The notes below the pieces were generated by a model. That model worked only from the letters and a program-made list of their open reading frames with translations, was not told the origin of the DNA and did no database searches. 22,173 nucleotides of DNA from a virus: the IMG/VR virus record IMGVR_UViG_3300049491_000392, positions 1 through 22,173 of that record, one strand, 5' to 3'. The first letter of the stretch is position 1. The number at the start of each line of letters is the position of its first letter. This document shows positions 7,968-15,560 of the stretch, piece after piece. The position numbers and the translations under genes are program-made.

Positions 7968-10900
7968 TACCAGCCCACCATTCTCGATCGCTCAGTCGCC
8001 AAGAACAGCTCCTCCTCCGAGGAGAGGGAACTGCCCGGAGCGGCGTAGTAGTTGAAGGTTCGGCTGGCACCACTGGACGCCTCGAGAGATGCCCCTCGCA
8101 GGGCCTGCGAGGCCGCTGGAGACCACTGGAAGGCGCCGATGGTGGGAGAGTCCACCTCGGTGTTCCCAATCTCCTTAGTGAAGCCCTGGAGGCTTTTGCG
8201 GACCACGTCGTACCGACTCTCAAGGCCATTGAGGAAGCCCTCGATAACCAGCTGGCCGGCGGGGGTAAGGAGCACCTTGTCGAGTGACTCCGGCCCCTTC
8301 CAGCTCGTGAGCTTCGAGGTCAGGTTGCCAAGCGTGGACTGAACCCCACTGAACATCCCCTTGATTCCGTCGATGAACCCCTGGATCAACCGCCTGCCGG
8401 CATTGAGAAGCGTGCTGCCCACATTGCCCATGGCGGCGGAAGCAGCGCTGGGTAGACCGCGGACGGCGGCAACGGCAGCACTTACGCCGTTGATGAACGC
8501 GCCCTTGATGAAGCCCCAAGCCAGCTGCGCGCCGAGCTTGATGTCAGACCAAGCGCCGGAGAACAGATTCCTGATGGCCGTGAGCGCAGCGCCAGGTGCC
8601 GCTCGCAGCTCATTGAGGAAGGTGGACCAGCGAACCTTGAGCGCATCCCAGATGGCGATGGCCGCTGCCCTGATGGCGTTCCAACCCAGGGCGAAGCCGT
8701 CCTTGATCAGCTGTAGTCCGACCTTGGCAACCTTGAGGATGCCGACGGACCAGAAGAGATCCCAGGCACCCTTGATGAGGTTCCAGACGCCTATGACCAA
8801 TTCCTTGGCACCGTTCCACACCCTCGCCCAGTCGCCTGTGAACAGGCCGGCGATGATGTCGAAGGCTCCCTGGAAGATGCCCACCAGGCCGTTGACAACT
8901 TCACCCACGCCCCGAAAGGCGGTGATGATGGTGTCGAGCAGGAACCCGCCGATCCACTGGAGCACCGGGGCCACGACCACCATGAGCATGGAGGCGAAGC
9001 TTGCGATGCCAGCGATCAGGGGGACCAGGGCGTTAATGACGAAGACGATGACCTCGGCCAGCTTCGGCATGTAGTCAGCGATGAGCTGCCCCAGCACGGT
9101 GAGAACCGGGCCAAGGATGGCTACCGCCAGCTGAATGATGACCGTGAGCAGAGGGCCCAGCGCGGTTAGCACGGTCGCCACGGCCTGGCCAACAATCACC
9201 AGGATGGGACCGAGCGCATTGAACGCTGGCACCAGCACTGCGGCAAGCTGGAGAGCCAGCTGGACGATAATCGGAACCAGTGCGCTGACAATGCTCGTCA
9301 AGGCCGGCAGGAGGCCACCTGAGAGCAAGCCGGCGATGGCCGTACCCAGAGTGGCAAAGACCGGCGCCAGGCCCGTGACGGCCTGCGTGAGGGCTCCCGT
9401 GAGGACCGTGATGATGGGCTGGAGAGCGGGCAGGATTGCCAGCAGCATCGGAGCCAGGGCCTGGAAGACCGAGGCCAGCAGCGGACCGAGCTGAGCGGCG
9501 AAGGCCCCGAGGATAGTGCCGAGAGAGCCGAGCACCTGCGCAACCGGACCGAAAGCTGGGGCGAGCCCCTCGATTCCCGCCTGGAGCCCAGTGAAGAAGT
9601 CGATCAGACCATTGGTGAACGCCGGCTGTGACAGCGCCCCGGCGACCGCCCCCAGCAAAGTGCCGATTGCGGCACCTGCAATTGGAAGGATGGTCTGGAG
9701 GGTCGATGTCAGAGTGGCGAAGAACGTCTCAACCTGCGGGCCAGAGCGCTCGGCGATGAGCGACATGGCCTGGTGCGCAGCGTTCAGCGTGCCGACCAGT
9801 CCGCTCTGAAAGCCTGCGCTACTGGTGACGTTGTTTACACGCTCTAGCGTGTCGGCCATCATCGTGAGGGTGGAGCCGCCGGCCTGTTCGGCCGCCCGGA
9901 CGATGTCGGCGAAGATGCCGCCGATGCCACCGAGGACGCGCCCCAGCTCGGTCAGCTGGAAGATGGCGTTGTCGATCCAGCCCTGGAGCCGACCATCCGA
10001 GGAGGCCGACGTGAGGAAGTTGGAGAACTGGGTCGACAGGTCGACGAACCACTGCGCGAGCCGGGGGAGGTATCCCGCTCCGGTCTCGCCCAAGATCTTG
10101 ATAATGTTCGCCAAGGCCGAAGTGCCCGTGGTGGCGATGGTGATGCTGTCCGAGAGATCCTTGAACATATTGGCCAGCGCGCCGTTGAACACGCCCGTGA
10201 GGGCGGTGGCGAAGGCACCGAAGAAGCCACCCAGCGAAGTACTGATCTGGGTCATGCCGGCGAAGAACTGGGGGAACAGCGTGTTGATGAGAAGCTTGAA
10301 CGGCTCTGCGGCCTTGGCCCAGAAGTTGTCGCTCATCTGATCCTGGAGCATCTTCCATGCCTGGCCGGCCTTGGCGGCCTTGCCCAGTCCGATGGCGAAC
10401 TCCGGGACGTACTTGTTGAAGTCCTTGAGCGCTACCGCGGAGGCGATGACGCCAATGGCCAGGCCGCCGAAGATGCCCGGCAGCACCAGCGCCGCAGGTC
10501 CGATCTGCGCCAGCGACGACGACAGCGCAAACAGGTTGCTGGCAGCCGTGAGGGCGTAGCCGCCGAGACCGGCGATGGCCAGCGCGAGACTGCCGATGAG
10601 CGGGAGGTTCTTGTCGAGCTTGCCCAGTGCCGTGCCGATGTCGTCGAGGATCGTGCCGACAGCGCGAGCGCCCGAGAGGGCGGCCAGCGCGGTAGCAGCC
10701 TTGGAGGCGGCGAGGCTATTGACGACGGGGAACAACTGCACGGTGCGTGGGCGCGCGAGGAAGTCGAGGCGAGCCCGAGAGAGCGCGAGAGAACCGTTGA
10801 CGAAGTTGAGGGAGACGTTGATCTTGATGGGACTGTGGTCCCGCTGGAAGTCGCGCAGCTCCTTGGCGACTTGCTGCTTACTCTCCTGGCTCAGCTCGAG

Positions 10901-11245
10901 GTCAACCACCGACGCAACGAGATCGGCATTGATCTTCAACTTGCGCGACTTGAGCTTGCCATCGAACTGGCGCAGGGCTCGAGTTATGGTCTCGTCGAAG
11001 CCATCCGTCGACACCGTGGTGTAGAGACGGATCTTCCGAGAATCCATCGCCCGGTTCTCCGCATTGATCTTGCGGATGCCCTCGAGCATCGTGCGCCGTG
11101 CGCCAGTGAGGTCGATGACCGTCGGGAGACTGATCTCGAGAGACTTCTCGATTGCGTCCAGCTTGCGCTTGGCGTCGCGGCGGAAGTCGTCGGTGTCCGG
11201 GAGAACCTTGACGCCGACGCGACCGATTAGCTGAACGGCTGGCAT
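7967..11245 (-). CDS. Tape measure protein
   Basis: 1092 residues, the longest gene here. The start at 11245 is chosen because GGAGG lies 8 bases upstream and the family-like sequence begins there (MPAVQLIGRVGVKVLPDTD); the frame is open 195 bases further upstream, but that stretch overlaps the end of the tail chaperone frame and is low quality. Residues 20-200 are helical and charged. Residues about 210-275 are strongly hydrophobic. Residues about 545-770 form a long Leu/Ala/Val-rich helical zone with a regular Pro/Gly rhythm (ALGPLLTVIIQLAVAILGPV). Residues 800-1000 are Trp-rich helices typical of tape measures. The protein sets tail length and may cross the host membrane during DNA entry. 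At roughly 0.15 nm per residue the tail would be about 160 nm (inference). No lytic transglycosylase or peptidase domain is visible. Confidence 0.95.
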   Translation of the reverse strand: MPAVQLIGRVGVKVLPDTDDFRRDAKRKLDAIEKSLEISLPTVIDLTGARRTMLEGIRKINAENRAMDSRKIRLYTTVSTDGFDETITRALRQFDGKLKSRKLKINADLVASVVDLELSQESKQQVAKELRDFQRDHSPIKINVSLNFVNGSLALSRARLDFLARPRTVQLFPVVNSLAASKAATALAALSGARAVGTILDDIGTALGKLDKNLPLIGSLALAIAGLGGYALTAASNLFALSSSLAQIGPAALVLPGIFGGLAIGVIASAVALKDFNKYVPEFAIGLGKAAKAGQAWKMLQDQMSDNFWAKAAEPFKLLINTLFPQFFAGMTQISTSLGGFFGAFATALTGVFNGALANMFKDLSDSITIATTGTSALANIIKILGETGAGYLPRLAQWFVDLSTQFSNFLTSASSDGRLQGWIDNAIFQLTELGRVLGGIGGIFADIVRAAEQAGGSTLTMMADTLERVNNVTSSAGFQSGLVGTLNAAHQAMSLIAERSGPQVETFFATLTSTLQTILPIAGAAIGTLLGAVAGALSQPAFTNGLIDFFTGLQAGIEGLAPAFGPVAQVLGSLGTILGAFAAQLGPLLASVFQALAPMLLAILPALQPIITVLTGALTQAVTGLAPVFATLGTAIAGLLSGGLLPALTSIVSALVPIIVQLALQLAAVLVPAFNALGPILVIVGQAVATVLTALGPLLTVIIQLAVAILGPVLTVLGQLIADYMPKLAEVIVFVINALVPLIAGIASFASMLMVVVAPVLQWIGGFLLDTIITAFRGVGEVVNGLVGIFQGAFDIIAGLFTGDWARVWNGAKELVIGVWNLIKGAWDLFWSVGILKVAKVGLQLIKDGFALGWNAIRAAAIAIWDALKVRWSTFLNELRAAPGAALTAIRNLFSGAWSDIKLGAQLAWGFIKGAFINGVSAAVAAVRGLPSAASAAMGNVGSTLLNAGRRLIQGFIDGIKGMFSGVQSTLGNLTSKLTSWKGPESLDKVLLTPAGQLVIEGFLNGLESRYDVVRKSLQGFTKEIGNTEVDSPTIGAFQWSPAASQALRGASLEASSGASRTFNYYAAPGSSLSSEEELFLATERSRMVGW

Positions 11246-11250
11246 GTGGC

Positions 11251-11963
11251 CTACCTCCGAGAGAGCATGGCGTGGAGAGAGGCGACGGTAGCCGGAGCCT
11301 TGCTCTCCCCCTTGGGGCGTGACTGGGGGCGAGGCCAGGCGGGCAGCTTTGGAGGCTTGCCCTTCCATTGGCCGGTGGCTCGGGTGTTCAGATTGACCGC
11401 CTCGTAGAGGTCGGCCATGAGATGCCTGCTGGCATCCCAACCGTAGTGATCTCGTCCACCCGAGGCGAGGGCGACGGTCAGCGAGCTGTCAGGCAGCCCC
11501 TGCACGAGCCTGATGACAAGTGCCGGCGACGGGCCCCTACCCTCGATGACGTCAATCAGGTCGACGCCGTAGTACCGCTTGAGGTCGGGATAGAGGCCCT
11601 CGCCGAGATCGTCAATCAGCTGGCAGAGGCTGAGGCTTCCCCCAGCTCGGTCACCTTGCCGTAGCGCTCGAAGACCTCCATCATCGAGGCGAGGTCGCCC
11701 TCGAGAGCGTCGATGAGCTTGGTGGCGTGGGCCTCGCGCAGGATGACCGTGCGCAGGATCTCGCCAAGGAGCGTCTCCTCATCCTCCTCGCGGTCGTCCG
11801 CATTGAAGGCGTCCTGGAACTTCTTGAGCTGCTCACGGCGCTTGCCCGGAAGGCGAAGCGGATTGACCAGCGAGACGGTCGTGCCGTCCACGTCGATGTC
11901 GAGCGAGCCGTACTTGGCCTCTGCGGCCGAGCGGATGTCGTCGAGGGTGAAACTGTTGGCCAT
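11251..11963 (-). CDS. Tail assembly chaperone G-T fusion made by -1 ribosomal frameshift
   Basis: Reading gpG to the G-run at 11643-11639 and then moving back one base opens a frame with no stop down to 11251. I translated it codon by codon. It continues as SLSLCQLIDDLGEGLYPDL, KRYYGVDLIDVIEGRGPSP, ALVIRLVQGLPDSSLTVALA and ends ADLYEAVNLNTRATGQWKGK plus a basic Pro-rich tail. This is the recognisable T part of siphovirus tail chaperones. The fusion is about 237 residues: about 109 from gpG and 128 from the new frame. In lambda the equivalent G and GT proteins bind the tape measure and recruit tail-tube subunits, and are absent from the finished virion. The T part alone has no well-placed start near its beginning, which supports production by frameshift. 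The tape measure gene follows after 5 bases. Confidence 0.9.
11616..11963 (-). CDS. Tail assembly chaperone G
   Basis: 115 residues in the unshifted frame, ATG at 11963 with AGGAGG six bases upstream. The frame is open to 12023, but the added codons are His/Arg-rich and lie beside an intergenic hairpin, so the inner start is preferred. The sequence fits actinophage tail assembly chaperones: SFTLDDIRSAAEAKYGSLDI, then VSLVNPLRLPGKRREQLKKF, an acidic stretch (DREEDEETL) and a helical end (LASMMEVFERYGKVTELGE). It sits between the major tail protein and the tape measure, the fixed place of this gene in siphoviruses. Ribosomes that do not shift stop at 11616 and release this short form, normally in excess over the fusion. 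Confidence 0.92.
   Translation of the reverse strand: MANSFTLDDIRSAAEAKYGSLDIDVDGTTVSLVNPLRLPGKRREQLKKFQDAFNADDREEDEETLLGEILRTVILREAHATKLIDALEGDLASMMEVFERYGKVTELGEASASAS
11637..11643 (-). other. Slippery site for -1 frameshift (G GGG GAA)
   Basis: The minus strand reads CTG GGG GAA GCC in the gpG frame, giving the heptamer GGGGGAA. Slipping one base back moves exactly into the T frame. The P-site Gly codon re-pairs perfectly (GGG to GGG), but the A-site Glu codon would face GGA, so the fit to the X-XXY-YYZ rule is partial. It lies about 20 bases before the gpG stop codon, a normal distance. No clear pseudoknot was found by eye. Confidence 0.75.
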
Positions 11964-11999
11964 GGCGGACCTCCTAGTGTGGTGGCGGAATGGGTGGTG

Positions 12000-12041
12000 C
12001 CTCTCCTCGCACGGGTCCGCCACCCACAGAGCGAGGAGAGG
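12000..12041 (-). promoter_or_regulatory. Strong hairpin after the major tail gene (attenuator or mRNA-stabilising)
   Basis: Arms CCTCTCCTCGC and GCGAGGAGAGG pair perfectly over 11 bases (12000-12010 with 12031-12041). The 20-base loop can form a second small stem (GGGT with ACCC). It starts 27 bases after the major tail stop and ends 36 bases before the tail chaperone start. No T-run follows on the minus strand, so it is not a classical intrinsic terminator. It may attenuate transcription or protect the upstream mRNA 3' end, lowering chaperone and tape measure output relative to tail-tube protein. Confidence 0.6.
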
Positions 12042-12068
12042 GTCATGGGGTCACACTTGCACAGCTGG

Positions 12069-12608
12069 TTAGCTGAGCGGTGTCACCGCGTAGGTCCAGG
12101 TGTTCGACCCGTCCTGGAGCGGGGTCACCTGGATGGGCAGACCGGCGAGCGACTCGCTGTCCGCGATGGAGATCGAGTCGGCGCGGTAGATCTCCGCCTT
12201 GGGGCAGTAGAAGGCGAACTCGTGAGCGCCGTCGATGAAGACGATCAGGAACGCCTTTACCGTGGTGACCGGGTTGCTGGGGACGCCCAGGGTGCCGTCG
12301 GCGTTGGTCACCATGTTCGAGCCGAAGAACAGCTTGAGGCTGTCGGCGTCGAACTGCTGGAGCGTGAAGGTGAAGGACTCGGTCCGCTTGCTGTACGTGG
12401 TGCGGAGCGACTTGTTCTGGAGGGTGCCCAGTACGGTGGCCTCGCCGCCGTCGGACGACATTCCGAAGATGTCCTCCAGCGAAGTGTGGCCGATGTTCGC
12501 CCAGGGGACGTCGACCGTGGTCAGGTCGGCGGGAAGTGCGGTGCTGGGCGGCGCGACGAAGTAGTTGCCGGCGCCGATGACGAGCGTTGCGTTGTCGTTG
12601 AGTGCCAC
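12069..12608 (-). CDS. Major tail (tube) protein
   Basis: 179 residues, GTG start with AAGGAG nine bases upstream. The sequence is beta-rich and Thr/Ser/Gly-rich. It begins ALNDNATLVIGAGNYFVAPP, an N-terminus common among actinophage tail-tube proteins, and continues with VDVPWANIGHTSLEDIF, TESFTFTLQQFDADSLKLFF and a final ITVTP-like strand (LPIQVTPLQDGSNTWTYAV). In the virion it would stack as rings around the tape measure. It lies between the tail terminator gene and the tail chaperones, the conserved place for the tube gene. It is short for the family and lacks an added Ig-like C-terminal domain, so the tail surface is probably plain. The strong hairpin just after the stop fits high expression. 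Confidence 0.9.
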   Translation of the reverse strand: MALNDNATLVIGAGNYFVAPPSTALPADLTTVDVPWANIGHTSLEDIFGMSSDGGEATVLGTLQNKSLRTTYSKRTESFTFTLQQFDADSLKLFFGSNMVTNADGTLGVPSNPVTTVKAFLIVFIDGAHEFAFYCPKAEIYRADSISIADSESLAGLPIQVTPLQDGSNTWTYAVTPLS

Positions 12609-12632
12609 GGGTGTGGGCTCCTTCTGTGAGAG

Positions 12633-13130
12633 CTAGGGCGCGTACGGTGACGCGGCGGGCTTACGGATGCCGATGTGGTACGACGCCTCGTAGCGAATGA
12701 CGCCCGTGGGCAAGTCGGCGTACTGAACAGGACCCGTGGCGGTGGCCCAGTCGGGAGCGCGCCGAGGTGGCGTCTCCAGCGTGCAAAGAATGATGTGGCC
12801 ACGCCCCGGGACGACGATCTGGTTCAGCCAGGCGTCGCGCAGAATCACCCGAATCGCTTCAGCGAGAATGGCTGCATCCTCGTCAGCGTCGACCCCTTCG
12901 ACGAAGCAGTTGATGTCGACCCGGGCAGAGTCGGTGAATCGAGGGTCGCCATTCCAGTTGCCGATGATGCGCCCGCGGCGCACCAGGACGAAGGGGAAGG
13001 TCTGGTCCATGGCGATGAGGGACCCGACGGGGATCTCGGGCTCCAGCCTCTGTCGCAGGATTGGCAGAATGACATCCTCGACAGGGGAGAACTCGGCGAT
13101 CGCCTTGATGTGACTTGGGATTCCTGTCAT
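12633..13130 (-). CDS. Tail terminator / tail completion protein (lambda U-like)
   Basis: 165 residues. The ATG overlaps the previous stop by four bases (ATGA), so translation is probably coupled. The sequence fits small alpha/beta tail-completion proteins: an N-terminal helix (VEDVILPILRQRLEPEIPV), a strand (TFPFVLVRRGRIIGNW), RFTDSARVDINCFVEGVDAD and a helix (EDAAILAEAIRVILRDAW), then strands to the end. The R-V-D-I-x-C-F and helical D-A-A-x-L-A-E-A-I pattern is typical of this role in actinophages. It comes last of four neck genes, directly before the major tail gene, where the terminator normally sits. Predicted work is to cap the finished tail tube and present it to the head. The assignment rests on pattern and position. 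Confidence 0.75.
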   Translation of the reverse strand: MTGIPSHIKAIAEFSPVEDVILPILRQRLEPEIPVGSLIAMDQTFPFVLVRRGRIIGNWNGDPRFTDSARVDINCFVEGVDADEDAAILAEAIRVILRDAWLNQIVVPGRGHIILCTLETPPRRAPDWATATGPVQYADLPTGVIRYEASYHIGIRKPAASPYAP

Positions 13131-13513
13131 TGCGACTCCCCTCTGCGCTTGCGCACCTTCGGAAGTCTTCGAGTGCGATCTCTCCTGATGTGGGCGGCCT
13201 GCGAGAGGATGTAGAGCCCCTCCATCTCGCCGTATGTCTCGCCCGTCTCCGGGTCGATGTAGCCGGCGCGGCCGAACTCGATGCTCAGTGCGGCAAGGTC
13301 GCCTGCGGTGTCGTCGAGAATCACGTAGTAGTCGAGGTCGCCCTGAACCACGTCGATGGAGGCGTGCCCCTCGAGCGTGTGCTCGAGCAACAGCCCCTCG
13401 GCTCGGACGCCGATCTCGAACGCTCTGTCTTCCAGCTCGCCCTGGACCGGCGGCAAGTAGGCGATGAACTTCTCGATCTTCTTGCCGGCTACTCTGCGGT
13501 AGACCTCAGCCAC
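13127..13513 (-). CDS. Neck / head-tail connector protein, DUF5403-like
   Basis: 128 residues, GTG start with GGGAG seven bases upstream; it overlaps the preceding gene by 8 bases and the next by 4. The N-terminal helix (EVYRRVAGKKIEKFIAYL) and the middle stretch DRAFEIGVRAEGLLLEHTLE, followed by strands with DYYVILDD and SIEFGRAGYID, resemble actinophage neck proteins annotated as DUF5403 and the HK97 gp10-like group. The tail is very basic (RRDRTRRLPKVRKRRGESQ) and could touch DNA or the portal. Its place between head closure and tail terminator supports a head-tail joining role. The exact biochemical role is not known to me. Confidence 0.7.
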   Translation of the reverse strand: MAEVYRRVAGKKIEKFIAYLPPVQGELEDRAFEIGVRAEGLLLEHTLEGHASIDVVQGDLDYYVILDDTAGDLAALSIEFGRAGYIDPETGETYGEMEGLYILSQAAHIRRDRTRRLPKVRKRRGESQ

Positions 13514-13847
13514 CCGGTCGCTCCCGGAGGTCGATGCTCCAGTGGCGCGTCTGGCGAACGCCGTGATGGTAGGCCGGCGGGGTGACGACGTCCCACATGC
13601 GCCCTCGGTACTCGACGCGCGACCAGAGGTTCACGTCGGTGAGGTCCGGGGCAACGATCATGCGCAGGATGTTGATCTGCTGCTGTCCGGGCACCTCGGC
13701 TCGCGCCGAGCGCTGGGGCACGAAGACTGCCCGCACCTCATGGGGGCCGACCTCGTCAGCGCTCACGTTGACGTTGCCGCGACGGTCGACCGTGGTGATG
13801 GTCTTCCATACCTTGGCCAGCTCGCCCTTGCGGCGCTGCACGCTCAC
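13506..13847 (-). CDS. Head closure / stopper-like connector protein
   Basis: 113 residues, GTG start overlapping the previous stop by four bases (GTGA). The sequence is mainly beta: KVWKTITTVDRRGNVNVSAD, VRAVFVPQRSARAEVPGQQQ, then NILRMIVAPDLTDVNLWSRV and YRGRMWDVVTPPAYHHG, ending WSIDLRERPGG. A small barrel with E-Y-R-G-x-x-W-D-V-V followed by PP and a His-rich turn is common among phage stopper or head-closure proteins. It would sit under the adaptor ring and hold packaged DNA until the tail joins. Identification is by size, strand pattern and position second of four neck genes. Confidence 0.7.
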   Translation of the reverse strand: MSVQRRKGELAKVWKTITTVDRRGNVNVSADEVGPHEVRAVFVPQRSARAEVPGQQQINILRMIVAPDLTDVNLWSRVEYRGRMWDVVTPPAYHHGVRQTRHWSIDLRERPGG

Positions 13848-14308
13848 CAGTCGCTCGAGTCGGAATTGAAGAACGGGAACGGCTTTTCGCCATCGAAGTC
13901 CGTCGGGACATAACCCTCGGGCGTGGCCGGCTTGCGCCCCCAGGCCACGATGGGCGAGGAGTAGATGCCGCCACCTCGGCCCGCGAGGGTCTGAATAGCT
14001 GCGACCTCGGCGGCTGAGAACTCGGGGCTCCCGGGCATCGCGCCGCGGGCTCGAGCCCAGACGAGAATCTCGTCGCCGGCCCGACTCTGCTCATAGCCGT
14101 CGGGGTTGCGCAGGTAGCGCCGCGCTGCACTGATGACCGTAGAGACCACCAGTCGCGGGGCATCTTGCGAGTCGTGCCAGTCCCGGCCGTAGAAGCGTGC
14201 CTTGTCGGACAGCTCCTCCAGCACAGACAGCGCGAGCCTCTCCTCGTCCGCCGACAGCTCCCACTCGATGCGAGCCTTGAGGTCGTCGATCGTTGCGAGT
14301 AGCTCCAT
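13844..14308 (-). CDS. Head-tail adaptor protein
   Basis: 154 residues, first gene after the major capsid. The ATG at 14308 has GGAGG six bases upstream; the frame stays open to 14359, but that stretch runs into the intergenic hairpin and is rejected. Residues 1-75 are helical: LATIDDLKARIEWELSADEE, then LALSVLEELSDKARFYGRDW and RLVVSTVISAARRYLRNPDG, the helical bundle of the HK97 gp6 or SPP1 gp15-like adaptors that ring the portal. The C-terminal half (EFSAAEVAAIQTLAGRGGGI; ATPEGYVPTDFDGEKPFPFF) is typical of actinophage adaptors and probably extended. Role: first connector below the portal. Confidence 0.8.
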   Translation of the reverse strand: MELLATIDDLKARIEWELSADEERLALSVLEELSDKARFYGRDWHDSQDAPRLVVSTVISAARRYLRNPDGYEQSRAGDEILVWARARGAMPGSPEFSAAEVAAIQTLAGRGGGIYSSPIVAWGRKPATPEGYVPTDFDGEKPFPFFNSDSSDW

Positions 14309-14334
14309 GAGCCACCTCCAGTTGACGAGGGGTA

Positions 14335-14368
14335 GGTGGAGGGGCAAGCCGAAGCCCACCCCTCCACC
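14335..14368 (-). promoter_or_regulatory. Very stable UUCG-capped hairpin after the major capsid gene
   Basis: It begins 8 bases after the major capsid stop. Arms GGTGGAGGGG and CCCCTCCACC pair perfectly over 10 bases (14335-14344 with 14359-14368). In the minus-strand RNA the stem continues through three G-U pairs and two Watson-Crick pairs to a C(UUCG)G tetraloop, about 15 pairs in all. The G-U pairs work only in the minus-strand transcript. No T-run follows, so mRNA protection, processing or partial attenuation is more likely than simple termination. Confidence 0.65.
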
Positions 14369-14376
14369 CCATGGGC

Positions 14377-15477
14377 TTAGGCGTTGTTCGCGCCCGGGTC
14401 GGTCACGTCGGTCTCAGCGCCGCGACCCGTCGGGGTCCACACGCTCGCGTCCGAGATGCCGGTGAACTGCGCCAGCTCGCTGGCAGCGGCCGGGTAGTCC
14501 GAGGCCGCGTCGAGGCGCAGCTTGATGCCCCGGACGAAGTGCTCGCCCGTGGTGATCTTCTCGGTGTTGTTGCCTGCGTCCCAGCCGACCAGGATGTCGG
14601 TGACGCTGCGGGTGCCGGCGTAGCAGTTCACGACCGAGCGGTCCTGCATGTGCTCGCTGTCGTAGTCGCGCACCCAGCGGAGGCCATAGCCCTCGAAGGA
14701 GATGGTGGCGCCGTAGGGCACCGACTGCGGGACGGACGGAGCGGCGGTGGCCAGAACGAAGGCCGAGCTGGCGAAGGCGTAGGCCGTGTCGCTCGGGATG
14801 CTCTGGTCGGTGACGAAGGTGAAGCCGTAGCGCGAACCCAGGGTGGCGCTGCGGAACGCCGACTCGGCGGCCGAGTCACCGACGTTCTGCGCCAGGGTCA
14901 GCTTGTCGTCGTTGAGCAGGGCGGCCTCGAAGTCCGAGCCGACCAGCATGTAGCGGGCGCCGCTCGGGACGTTGAAGGCGTTGAGGACCCGACGGGCCTC
15001 GACCAGGGCGCCGCGCAGGTTGCGCTCGGCGTTACCGATGGTCACGTTGTACGCCTGGCTGGTCAGAACCGAGATGCACTTCCGGTTCAGGCCACGAGCC
15101 ACGGCCTTAGCCTGCGGGCGCAGCAGGTCCGACCACTGCTTGATGTCGAAGTCCATCTGCTCATCGGTCGCCTTGACGGCCGAGTAGACGTTGCCACCGA
15201 AGGTGACGGCGATCTTCCGCTCGTTGTACTGGTCGAACACGATGCCCGCACGGGTACCCGGCGTGGTCGACGTGGTCGAGCCGGAACGCCATTCGTAGTT
15301 CCGGAAGGGCAGAACGCCCTCGACCTTCATGTTGATGGTGTCGTTCTCGGCACCCTTGTACTCGTCCACGCCGGTGCGGGTGAACAGGTTGGGGATGACC
15401 AGCTCCTGCTCGAGCATGCCGACGGCGGCTGCGACCAGCTTCTCCGGCTTGACTACGAGGTGCTCATTGGTAGGCAC
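14377..15477 (-). CDS. Major capsid protein, P22 coat-like (HK97 fold)
   Basis: 366 residues, GTG start with GGAGGG six bases upstream. The N-terminus (PEKLVAAAVGMLEQELVIPN, LFTRTG) and the following GDTINMKVEG-like strand (AENDTINMKVEGVLPFRNYE) are characteristic of P22 coat-like proteins in actinophages. KIAVTFGGNVYSAVKATDEQ is the long-strand region, and QWSDLLRPQAKAVARGLNRK the spine helix. The domain ARYMLVGSDFEAALLNDDKL is followed by GSRYGFTFVTDQSIPSDTAY. About 60 C-terminal residues are Ala/Thr/Asp-rich. There is no N-terminal delta domain or separate prohead protease, in keeping with the separate scaffold gene upstream. The gene is flanked by two hairpins. Confidence 0.93.
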   Translation of the reverse strand: MPTNEHLVVKPEKLVAAAVGMLEQELVIPNLFTRTGVDEYKGAENDTINMKVEGVLPFRNYEWRSGSTTSTTPGTRAGIVFDQYNERKIAVTFGGNVYSAVKATDEQMDFDIKQWSDLLRPQAKAVARGLNRKCISVLTSQAYNVTIGNAERNLRGALVEARRVLNAFNVPSGARYMLVGSDFEAALLNDDKLTLAQNVGDSAAESAFRSATLGSRYGFTFVTDQSIPSDTAYAFASSAFVLATAAPSVPQSVPYGATISFEGYGLRWVRDYDSEHMQDRSVVNCYAGTRSVTDILVGWDAGNNTEKITTGEHFVRGIKLRLDAASDYPAAASELAQFTGISDASVWTPTGRGAETDVTDPGANNA

Positions 15478-15502
15478 GTGCGTCCCTCCAGGGGGAATGA
15501 GG

Positions 15503-15531
15503 AAACCCCCACCAGCCGCAGCTAGAGGGGG
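15503..15531 (-). terminator. Hairpin with short T-run between scaffold and capsid genes
   Basis: On the minus strand CCCCCTCTAGC and GCTGGTGGGGG pair around a TGCG loop (15506-15531) with one T-T mismatch and one G-U pair, followed by TTTCC. It lies 29 bases after the scaffold stop and 28 before the capsid start. The T-run is short, so it could be a leaky terminator, or an mRNA cleavage or stabilising site that gives the capsid message its own 5' end. Confidence 0.45.
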
Positions 15532-15560
15532 CTCGAGTGAAGTAGGTGAGTGTTGCTAGC

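Noticed and set aside
11246-11440. Longer start for the tape measure gene at 11440
   Set aside because: The added 65 residues overlap the T part of the tail chaperone and look non-coding. A strong GGAGG precedes the start at 11245.
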